NCBI GenBank assembly: GCA_027451265.1
Contig: DAIDJT010000130.1
Location: 1 to 7,420, forward strand
Direction of reading: 5' to 3'
Length of the DNA: 7,420 nt
DNA from: Bacteroidales bacterium
Lineage (GTDB): Bacteria > Bacteroidota > Bacteroidia > Bacteroidales > VadinHA17
Shown: piece by piece, positions 1 through 7,200 of the stretch
Layout: every line of letters begins with the position of its first letter
Position numbering within the stretch: the stretch's first letter is position 1
Notes under the pieces: model-generated
Databases searched by the model: none
Seen by the model: the letters and a program-made list of their open reading frames with translations, nothing else
What the model was told of the DNA's origin: nothing
Made by a program: the position numbers and the translations under genes

Positions 1-176
1 AGTTCCGGGTAATAAGGATATGTCTCTTCTCTTGTGAAGAAGCCGGTGATTATTACCCTGTAGCTGTCCCATTCTTCAAGTATTTCTACCGGAAGTTTCA
101 GTCGTTTTATTATCCGCTGTCTTGCCCGTTCAGCCTCGGCTTTCCTGTAATAGCTCCCGGCATGCAGAACAAACCT
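1..176 (-). other. SPOR domain 3 of the usher-like protein (cut by window edge)
   Basis: From residue 1165: RFVLHAGSYYRKAEAERARQ, then SYRVIITGFFTREET, running out of the window at PYYPEL. The core Gln is replaced by His (LHAGSY against VQFGAF). The second half carries the same ITGF turn as the other two copies. Whether the protein ends just after this domain or has more copies cannot be seen. Confidence 0.75.
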
Positions 177-3100
177 CGGAACTGGCGGCGGTGTGGGAAC
201 GATCTCTTCCACCTTCACGGGCTGTCCGGGAACTATCTCTGTCTGTACTTCCTTAACAGGCTGCCCTGCCACTACCGGCTGCTCAGCAGGTTGTTTCACT
301 TCCGGAACCGCCACGGCGGGAACCATGGGTGCGAGACCTGTCTCCGACTCATGGAGAACAATGATATTGTCAAATCCGTGTTTTTTAAGGAGTGGCAGGA
401 ATTCCCTCACCTCGTTTGTATCGGCAAACCCTGTTATCTGTACCTTGAAGAGGCCGCCCTCGTTGCGTACTGTCACAAGTTTCTCGGCAGCAGCCAGCAG
501 GCGGTCGCTGACCGAGGCTGTTTCCTCCAGGGTGCTGAAGGCGCCAAGCTGAACTGTGGTACCGGTAATCTTTGCCGGTAAAGGTTCCCCGCTGACAGTC
601 TCCTTCACAACAGCAAGCGAGTCTTCCTTCGCGGTGGTGATCCATTCACCCTTGACGGCCTTGTTTGTGATCACCCAGATCTCGGTGATGCCCTGAGCAT
701 GTATCACGGGTATATACTTCTCAAGGTCTTCACGGTCTCTGAAGCCGGTGATCCGGACCTTCCAGAAGCCGTCTTCCTCAAACAGTTCCACATTCTTGTC
801 AAGCACTGCCTCCACCTTTTTCTTCATGATCTCGGCATAGAGCTTTGTCCTGAACGCCCCGAACTGAACAGCGAAATAGTCTTCTGTAATTGTCACCAGC
901 TCACGTGTCACCTCGTGAATGACGAGGTATGAGGTATCTTTAGCCACGATTCGGTCAGGCCTGGGAGGAACAATCTTCAGGGTATCTGTTGCGGTTATGA
1001 TGCCCGCGATTTGCGGGATTTCCTTCACCATTGCCGAATCGGACAAAATGATGGCTTCAGGAACAAGTTCAGCCTTCTTCACCGTGAAGTCCAGTCCGCT
1101 TATGTAATCACCCTCCCTGCTGCCTTTAATGCTGAATGAAATTGAATCGGGCTCAGCCGTCATTCCCAGTTTCCTGAGCTGTGCGGTGTCAATCATGGCA
1201 TAGTAAGACCCGGGGGAAAGTCCGAAGCAGCTGAAGTAACCATCTGATTCGGTCTGTACCCTGGTTTTGACAGTCCGGTCACTTCTGTAAATATTCATCA
1301 GGATTCTTCCGAGCCCCGACCGCACCCCGTCTTGCTCAAGCATTACCGTTCCTGTAGCTTCGCCTTCAACATTAACCGGGATTTCAATCAGCCTGAGCAT
1401 GTTTGCATCGGCAATCACAGCATATGTTTTTTTGTGCAGCCGCCATGAAACGTCGGTGAAATTGCTTTCATCCAGCTCAATGAAATGCTTCACATAGGGC
1501 TCCATCCCTGTGATATGAATTACAGAGTCCTTTTCGCTGTATTCAATTCTTCCGCTGTTCGATCTTATTGTGAGCCCGCTTGCCTTTGGTTCGTTCTCAT
1601 CACGTATGCCGTTTGCATTCAGGTCGAGGAATGCAATGATTGATATCCCCCCTCTTCCGACATTTGTCCTGTTGTCTGCCTTCACGAATGAGGTCTTTTT
1701 GTCATTTATGAGACTTCCGCGGGCATACTGGACAAATGATGTCTGTGCATTGCTCTGACGGACCGAGAGACCCATCTGGGCAAAAGAGAAATCATACCTG
1801 ATGCCAAGTTCTCCCATCGTCAGATTATACTTGAAATTGTGTTCAAAAGATAAATTGAAATAGCCATTGCTAAACAGCCTTTTCTCCAGGTTGATTTTAC
1901 CTGATACGAATTCGTTGAGAGTGTAATTATACTGTGCCTGAGGCATTATTACGAAGTTGGCGGGAAGGCGGAAGCTTAATGAAAGCTGGCTTGAGAGATT
2001 GGGATCAAAGTGCTCCGAGAAGACTCCGTAGGTTGTGATATTGGCACCCACCCTTGAGAGGGCTCCGGCCAACATCCACTCGGCAGTCGAAAACTTTGAG
2101 CCCGGAAAACTGATCCGGTGCCAGGTAAGCCTGGAGTAGGCGCCCATTTTCTTTATTCTTACCGGTACCGAGAGTGATGCCTTTAACTCATCGAGGTAAT
2201 TATACGAGATGGCTTTCTGGTTCCTGTCATACCAGATATAATTCAGATCCATCTGAATGTTTGATGGCATACGGTATGTCATTGTCCCTTTTGCCCTTAC
2301 ACCATGTGTGTAGTCGCCGGAAACAAGCAGATTGCTGGTGACCCTTGCGGAAGCGTTGACAAAGGGCATAAACTGACCGGAACTGACTGAGGAAAGATAC
2401 TCCATCCCACCGCCCACGGTAATATGTTTTGTGGCACCGTAACGCAGGTCAGCCCTTGAAAAACGGCTCCAGGCCGAGTCTTCCACAAACCCGGCACTGA
2501 CAGTATATTCCAGTTCCTTATGTGGCATGAAATTGAACGGGATTGTGATATTCTGTTCCCTTGTTCTCTCCTCACCCCATGGCCCGTAAAACTTGAGCTT
2601 AATGAGTGTGTTCCCGTAAACCAGGGGAACTTCAAAAGTGAAAAAACCGGAAGCATCTGCTTTCAGATAATCTACAAGGACATTGTTGACATAAAGCTCT
2701 ACCGTCCACCCCGGTTCGGTCCGGTCAGTCAGTGTATAGCTTCCGAAAGAACGGCGGAAAGTGGTGGGTGTGTTTGTAACCTGCACTCCGACCACAGGAT
2801 TGAACAGGGTGGAAGTTGCATTTACACTGATCTTTCCAAGCATTAACTGCCGCATCCAGCTCCTGTCATTGTTTACATGACGCCACATGTAATACTGCTG
2901 CTTTTCACTGAATGCGGTTCCGCTGTACATCGTAAGCGATGCCGAAGCCTCTCCGCCTGCAATAACTGAACCGAGAGCAAGATTGACACGTGCGTCTGAC
3001 CTGCCTCCCGGCTGCTGGCTTGCGTACACTGACCAGTCAGCCATGCCGAAACGAAATCCCGGATAGCTCCGGCCAATTGTGGTATCTGCCTGTATTTCAC

Positions 3101-3668
3101 CCTTAAGCCGGGTAATGTTCCTCCTCATCTCCTCCTGGCGCATCTCACGTATAGCCGGAAGCTCAATCTTGGTGTCTATGGTGACTGTCAGGTCCCTGAA
3201 ACTGAAATGACAATCAAGACCGAACACCCGGCCATAATACACTGACTTCAGGTAAAGATTGGTTTCTGTCCTGATAAGGGCATCAGGCTCAAGCTGAAAA
3301 CTTTTGCCGTCAAAATCAATCTGATTGCCTTCACGGCTGATAGTGTAAGTATCCCCGGGTGAAAGGAAGAAACCGGAGACAGTTTCAAAATCATCAGAAA
3401 CGACATTTCTGATCCTGAGAAAATCAAAAAGATCCTTAACGGGAAGATAAACCTCTTCCCCCTTAATAAGTGCATCTATTTCGCTTACCCCGATATATGG
3501 GATTTTAATGTATACCGATATCTCATCATACTCCTGCTCATCCTGTGAAAACACCAGGCTCGTCAAGGGTAAGAGACACATTATCAATATGATAACTTTT
3601 ATTCCTGGAGAAAGAACATGCATTAAGTCAGTACACCGTATGGATTTATATGCATTTCTTTCTGTCAT
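1..3668 (-). CDS. Usher-like outer-membrane protein with three C-terminal SPOR domains (3' end outside window)
   Basis: Translation from the ATG at 3668 gives 1222 codons with no stop up to the left edge; an in-frame TAA lies two codons upstream of that ATG. Residues 1-42 are a signal peptide ending VFSQ (M16, ATG at 3623, is an alternative start). Residues 44-175 form an N-terminal domain with EVYLPVKDLFDFL and FGLDCHFSFRDLTVTI. About 189-290 are amphipathic strands, 291-378 a plug-like Ig domain (PGWTVELYVNN, FYGPWGE), and 385-655 aromatic-rich strands with usher-like order. Then come a calcium-loop Ig-like domain (about 673-760), a carboxypeptidase-regulatory-like domain (769-865), SPOR 1 (931-1003), SPOR 2 (1036-1107), a Pro/Val linker and SPOR 3 (1165 to edge). 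Inferred role: outer-membrane pore that exports and assembles the DUF4402 protein while holding peptidoglycan. Classical ushers are near 800-850 residues, so the C-terminal extension is unusual. A different large barrel family remains possible. Confidence 0.88.
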   Translation of the reverse strand, partial: MTERNAYKSIRCTDLMHVLSPGIKVIILIMCLLPLTSLVFSQDEQEYDEISVYIKIPYIGVSEIDALIKGEEVYLPVKDLFDFLRIRNVVSDDFETVSGFFLSPGDTYTISREGNQIDFDGKSFQLEPDALIRTETNLYLKSVYYGRVFGLDCHFSFRDLTVTIDTKIELPAIREMRQEEMRRNITRLKGEIQADTTIGRSYPGFRFGMADWSVYASQQPGGRSDARVNLALGSVIAGGEASASLTMYSGTAFSEKQQYYMWRHVNNDRSWMRQLMLGKISVNATSTLFNPVVGVQVTNTPTTFRRSFGSYTLTDRTEPGWTVELYVNNVLVDYLKADASGFFTFEVPLVYGNTLIKLKFYGPWGEERTREQNITIPFNFMPHKELEYTVSAGFVEDSAWSRFSRADLRYGATKHITVGGGMEYLSSVSSGQFMPFVNASARVTSNLLVSGDYTHGVRAKGTMTYRMPSNIQMDLNYIWYDRNQKAISYNYLDELKASLSVPVRIKKMGAYSRLTWHRISFPGSKFSTAEWMLAGALSRVGANITTYGVFSEHFDPNLSSQLSLSFRLPANFVIMPQAQYNYTLNEFVSGKINLEKRLFSNGYFNLSFEHNFKYNLTMGELGIRYDFSFAQMGLSVRQSNAQTSFVQYARGSLINDKKTSFVKADNRTNVGRGGISIIAFLDLNANGIRDENEPKASGLTIRSNSGRIEYSEKDSVIHITGMEPYVKHFIELDESNFTDVSWRLHKKTYAVIADANMLRLIEIPVNVEGEATGTVMLEQDGVRSGLGRILMNIYRSDRTVKTRVQTESDGYFSCFGLSPGSYYAMIDTAQLRKLGMTAEPDSISFSIKGSREGDYISGLDFTVKKAELVPEAIILSDSAMVKEIPQIAGIITATDTLKIVPPRPDRIVAKDTSYLVIHEVTRELVTITEDYFAVQFGAFRTKLYAEIMKKKVEAVLDKNVELFEEDGFWKVRITGFRDREDLEKYIPVIHAQGITEIWVITNKAVKGEWITTAKEDSLAVVKETVSGEPLPAKITGTTVQLGAFSTLEETASVSDRLLAAAEKLVTVRNEGGLFKVQITGFADTNEVREFLPLLKKHGFDNIIVLHESETGLAPMVPAVAVPEVKQPAEQPVVAGQPVKEVQTEIVPGQPVKVEEIVPTPPPVPRFVLHAGSYYRKAEAERARQRIIKRLKLPVEILEEWDSYRVIITGFFTREETYPYYPE
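177..347 (-). repeat. Pro/Val/Glu-rich linker with a repeated GQPVK unit between SPOR 2 and SPOR 3
   Basis: Residues 1108-1164 have low complexity and are rich in Pro, Val, Glu, Gln and Lys, with GQPVK occurring at 1135-1139 and again at 1148-1152 and a PTPPPVP end. It is probably an extended, flexible spacer that lets SPOR 3 reach away from SPOR 2 in the periplasm. No function beyond spacing is visible. Confidence 0.65.
348..563 (-). other. SPOR domain 2 of the usher-like protein
   Basis: Residues 1036-1107. The core is GTTVQLGAFSTLEETA followed by LFKVQITGFADTNEV and a closing GFDNIIVLHE strand. It resembles SPOR 1 in the ITGF turn and keeps the V-Q-x-G-A-F core, consistent with duplication within the gene, but the helices differ clearly, so the duplication is not recent. 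Confidence 0.85.
660..878 (-). other. SPOR domain 1 of the usher-like protein
   Basis: Residues 931-1003. The first half-repeat has YFAVQFGAFRTKLYAE, matching the 'y.VQ.GaF....A' core; the second has GFWKVRITGFRDREDL and ends GITEIWVITNK. SPOR domains bind septal or denuded peptidoglycan glycan strands. Length (about 73 residues) and the two-half pattern are normal. Confidence 0.85.
1074..1364 (-). other. Carboxypeptidase-regulatory-like Ig domain
   Basis: Residues 769-865 contain the hallmark order of this fold: GEATGTVMLEQDG at the start, then TESDGYFSCFGLSPGSYYAMID (residues 806-827), which matches the 'T..dG.f.f.gl.pG.Y.v.id' block, and a closing LDFTVKK strand. In Bacteroidota outer-membrane proteins this fold serves as a periplasmic accessory domain. 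Here it sits between the calcium-loop domain and a flexible linker (866-930) leading to the SPOR domains. Confidence 0.7.
1590..1625 (-). other. DxNxNGxxDxxE calcium-binding loop in the domain after the barrel
   Basis: Residues 682-693 read DLNANGIRDENE, an EF-hand-like loop with D682, N684, N686, D690 and E693 as likely ligands. The surrounding GGISIIAFLDLNANGIRDE pattern is typical of SdrD B-like or related Ig-type repeats of bacterial surface proteins. Here it directly follows the predicted barrel, where classical ushers carry their C-terminal domains. Calcium binding is inferred from the motif. Confidence 0.7.
2535..2798 (-). other. Plug-like Ig domain of the usher-like protein
   Basis: Residues 291-378 run PVVGVQVTN, FRRSFGSYTL, then PGWTVELYVNNVLVDY, GFFTFEVPLVYGNTLIKLKFYGPWGE and end at TIPF. 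This follows the usher middle-domain order: a 'Gv.vsN.p' strand, a 'G..PGw.vELY.N..lv' strand pair, a 'G.f.f.vpl..G.N.i.l..yGp.G' hairpin, then a return into the barrel ahead of a 'Y.v.aG' strand (YTVSAGF, 388-394). In known ushers this domain closes the pore at rest. It is the strongest single piece of evidence for the usher assignment. Confidence 0.75.
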
Positions 3669-3696
3669 CAGTTACCGTATTTCATACGTCACTCCT
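3668..3696 (-). promoter_or_regulatory. AGGAG motif and five-codon leader frame abutting the usher gene start
   Basis: AGGAG (3696..3692) overlaps the end of the DUF4402 gene and sits six bases before an ATG at 3685. That ATG opens a frame of five codons (MKYGN) ending in TGA at 3670..3668, whose last base is the first base of the usher ATG (TGATG). The usher ATG itself is 23 bases from AGGAG, too far for direct use. A ribosome loading at AGGAG could therefore reach the usher by re-initiation. It may be chance, since Bacteroidota depend little on Shine-Dalgarno pairing. Confidence 0.3.
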
Positions 3697-4222
3697 GGAC
3701 AAAAGTGACGTTGATTGTTCCGCTATAGTTGCCGGGCGGGTTGGAACCTATGGTGCCCACCGTAAGGGTCCCGCCCAACAGTACGGTTGTCTGTTGCTGG
3801 TATGGGACCATTGTCACCAGGGGTGATGACGGATATGTATTATCCAGCTGAAGGTAGAGGGTTCCGCCGTTGCTTCCCGCCAGGGGTGACGGGGGCCCGG
3901 CCAGCAATGATATTACTGTTCCCGGATTTGCCCTGATATAGAACATTGCGGGTGTATGCATCATTCCAAGGTTTAACGGAATCACCGTTCCGGTAGCTGT
4001 CCTGGAAGAACCATCAGGAGGCACGGTGATTGTACCTCCGGCGGCTCCGGGAGTAAAGGCACCAAAGGCAAGCGGTTGTGCGGGATTGGCAGTTATCCTG
4101 ACAGGTCTGGGCGGGGGCTCCTGGGCAATTGCGGCAACAGTGCTGCCGAAAAGAATGATCATCAGGATCAATGACATCCACCGGGAAGCAGGTTTTGTTC
4201 CATATGAGTTTTCAGAGATCAT
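3689..4222 (-). CDS. Exported DUF4402 domain-containing protein, candidate fimbrial-type subunit
   Basis: A 177-residue protein without cysteine. Residues 1-34 form a signal peptide: hydrophobic core MSLILMIILFGSTVAAIA with a likely cut after AIAQ. The N-terminal region is unusually long, and M16 (ATG at 4177) would give a more standard signal peptide; the ATG at 4222 is preferred because it overlaps the upstream stop. The mature part matches the DUF4402 pattern: LAFGAF (51-56), GTITVPPDGSSRTATG (63-78), LLGGTLTVG (148-156) and the closing GNYSGTINVTF (164-174). From memory, relatives in Alphaproteobacteria sit beside chaperone and usher genes, which suggests a pilin-like subunit. It has no T9SS sorting domain and no lipobox, so it needs another export path; the usher-like gene follows 20 bases downstream. 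Family assignment is fairly firm; the subunit role is inference. Confidence 0.88.
   Translation of the reverse strand: MISENSYGTKPASRWMSLILMIILFGSTVAAIAQEPPPRPVRITANPAQPLAFGAFTPGAAGGTITVPPDGSSRTATGTVIPLNLGMMHTPAMFYIRANPGTVISLLAGPPSPLAGSNGGTLYLQLDNTYPSSPLVTMVPYQQQTTVLLGGTLTVGTIGSNPPGNYSGTINVTFVQE
4219..4222 (-). promoter_or_regulatory. ATGA stop/start overlap between the T9SS protein gene and the DUF4402 gene
   Basis: The stop TGA (4221..4219) of the large secreted protein and the start ATG (4222..4220) of the next gene share two bases. This arrangement usually means translational coupling by termination and re-initiation. No clear Shine-Dalgarno sequence precedes this ATG (upstream reads caatcggatt), as is common in Bacteroidota, which fits reliance on coupling. 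An alternative start at an in-frame ATG at 4177 would abolish the overlap. Confidence 0.7.
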
Positions 4223-7200
4223 AATCCGATTGCCAGTTTAATTGTTGCCTTAAGTGTTCCTGAACTGTAGTTCACGAGGTAGATTCCCTGTTTCAGGTTT
4301 ACATCAAGATTGTAACGACCGGCTTCAAACACTTTCCTTGCAAAGACCGGCCTGCCGCCAAGGTCAAATATGGTAATTGATCCCTCTGTACCGTCAATTG
4401 CTCCTACCATTGCCCTGACCTGTTGCCCTGATATGTATGCGCTGAATAAAGTCTCATCGTCATAAACCACTCCGGCGTCGGTTGTACTCCTGAGGATCCC
4501 AAGCGCAAACCTGTTATTGTAATCACCTGCGGCAAGACTGACCTTGTATGCTTCTGAAGCTGCAAGGTCAAATTCCCTGCCGGCAGACGCATCACGGAAC
4601 ATCACACGGGCATTGTCGGGCAGGTTTTCCAGGTCGCGAATTCTGAATGCCACCTCACCGTCACGATATGTAATCAGCCCCAGGGGAACCCATACGATAC
4701 TGTCTTTCTGAGGCGGCAGGGCATTTACAGACAGACGTGCGCCCCCGGGAAGCACGGAATAGAGGTTGGTCACCATCATATCCGTATTAAAGAGCTTAAG
4801 GGCGTCAAGGTCCGGGTCAAAGGAGGGAGCGGCATCACTGTCAAAGTAAACCACTGCCGGATCAGCAGACAGGGTGTCGTCAGTGAATGCAGCCGCCAAT
4901 CTGATGAGAAAACGCTCTCCGGATTCAGCTGATTTGAAGAATACATGTGTCTGATCATTGACCCTGACGCTGTTTGTCACCCCGAGTGTTCCGGTCACCG
5001 GGAAGGTACCGTCAGTCACGTGCACAAAGAAACCCTGCATTGAAGGGATGATGTTGTTTGCCACCCCGTCACTTGAGATACCGTTGACATAGCTGCTGTA
5101 GGAGCCGCTGTATTCATCGGTGGTGCTTGCCCTGAAGAAGTAGAGTGCGTTGTCAATATTTGCCTTTGTCCACCCGGCAGCGTTCCAGTTGACCGGTGAC
5201 GGATAAGGGTTGCCAACAAGGTTAAATCCTTTTGTGAAGGCGTTGTTGTGATTATACAGGGTTACAGAAACACTTCCGTTGGTGACCTGACCTGTGATAT
5301 CAATTGTGCCCGCGACGGCATCGGATCCGAAATTGACGGAATATCCTGCCATCTGGTTCAGCGTGGCGGCACCCGTGGTATATGAAACCCATCCCGATGA
5401 TGTGCGGCTTTCATCATAACGGTAAAGTAGCGGGAAAGATGAGGCAAGATCCATATCATCGGCAAGCTCACTTACGGTTGAAGCCACAAATGGTGAGCTT
5501 AAATATCTGTATCCGTACCTTGAGGGCAGGTATCTCTGCATGGTAACATTGCCCGTCACGGTCCCTGCACCCGAGCCATCTATAAGAGCAGTGCGCGATG
5601 CATCAGATACGAGGGTGAGATTTCCTCCCGAGGCCAGTTCCCCGGTCTGGACAAGAACCACACCGGTTACCATCAGAGGACCGGCCAGGGAGACACCGGC
5701 AGTGTTATTTATTGTCAGGTTCATCAGGGCATTTCCGGCAAACAGTCCGCTTGTCACCGATTGAGCCTCGCTTCCCCGAAACTCAACAGTACCTGCGGAA
5801 GCATCAAATGAACCGCCTCCTGATAACGAGCCATAGATACTCATTGTCCCTCCGTTGAGAGAAAGGGAGGCTCCGGGGTTAATGACAAGGTTTCCTGTTT
5901 CGCCGGTAAAGCCGGCGGCAATAACGGGGTCAACCGCTACATCAGGAATCAGGACGTCGGTCACCGGATATGGAACAAAACCGCATGACCAGTTGGCCGG
6001 ATTATCCCATGAACTGTTTACCGAACCATTCCATACCTGGCCGGCAATCGTCACTGTAGCGGTTGCCGAAAGGCCGGTGCAGACAGATCCGTCCAACATA
6101 TTGGTCACAATATATGTTCCTGATTTACTTGCGGATACGTCTATCTGTCCGGTGGAGGCGCTGATGAAGATGAGTCCGGGAGTTGACGAGAAGGTGCCGG
6201 CAACTCCTCCGGGATTAAGGAGAGGCATCGGGTCAGTGCCGTTCTGGCAGTAGGGTGAGCCGGGATAGGCAAATGAAGCGGTACGTACTGTGATGCTGAC
6301 TGACCTTGCCGGGCTGGTTCCACAGGCGTTGGTTGCGGTCACGCTCAGAATGCCGCCGGTGGCCGCTGTACTGAAATCAACGGTGACGGAGTTGCCGCTG
6401 CCGTTTATGGTATATCCTGTGCCGCTGTATGACCAGTTATATGTTACACCGGAAACGAACGGGACTGTATAAACATTGCCTGTACTTCCCGGACAGACCT
6501 GTGCTGCAGCTGAAGTAAAATCACCAGGCTGTGAAGCTACCACCGGGAATGAAATCACCACCTCATCAAAGGATGAACAAGGTCCGTTGCTGATTGTCCA
6601 GCGCAGGGTGTAGCTTACTCCCAGCACACCATTGAAAACTGTATTGTAAAGAGTGCTGTTCTCAAATGATCCGCCTGAACCGCTGACAACCGTCCACAGA
6701 CCCGCATAGGCGCCGGGGATATTCCCGGCAAGAGTGGTTGTCGAAAGGCCGCAAAGCGACTGGTCTGAGCCGGCAATGGCGGCAGGAGGCAGCTCAAATA
6801 CGGTAACGGTGTTTGCATCGATCACTCCGGTACCCGATCCGCCGTTGAACCTGAATCCGGTCAGGCGGTACACGCCCGGAACATTTGCAGGCAGGGTGAA
6901 AGGCAGGGATGTGACAGTAACATCAGGTTGCGCAGCGCCATTGATTGAATAACTCAATATATATGTGAGGCTTATCGGGGTAAAGGAGATGAAGCTTATT
7001 GGTATGCCGCCCGAGCCGCAGATGGGCGTGAACGAGGAGAATGAGGCTCTTGCAAGAGTACCGGAAATACTTGCTGTCGTAAAGTCGGATGGTGCTGATG
7101 AAATGGATACTGGGCCGGTTACAGACACCTCTCCGTTGTTGTTTGTTCCCGACGCAGCGGATGGCAGTTCTGTCCATAACCCGGAAATGTAGCGGGCCAC

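Noticed and set aside
162..581. Plus-strand open frames at 162-581 and 193-552
   Set aside because: They lie antisense to the SPOR 2 and linker region of the usher-like gene, have Cys- and His-rich or low-complexity translations with no recognisable domain, and the minus-strand frame explains the sequence fully.
2297..2656. Minus-strand frame of 119 codons at 2656..2297
   Set aside because: It is an out-of-frame shadow of the usher-like gene, lying within the plug and early barrel coding region, with no coherent domain.
1..3668. TonB-dependent receptor (SusC-like) identity for the barrel protein
   Set aside because: No TonB box or N-terminal receptor plug is seen, whereas an internal plug-like Ig domain followed by YTVSAGF fits usher order better.
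3669..3688. Promoter or terminator between the DUF4402 and usher-like genes
   Set aside because: Only 20 bases separate them, with no stem-loop or T-run and no Bacteroidota promoter motif.
4026..4241. Plus-strand frame over the DUF4402 signal peptide region
   Set aside because: Antisense to a gene with a clear signal peptide and domain pattern; its translation matches nothing I recognise.
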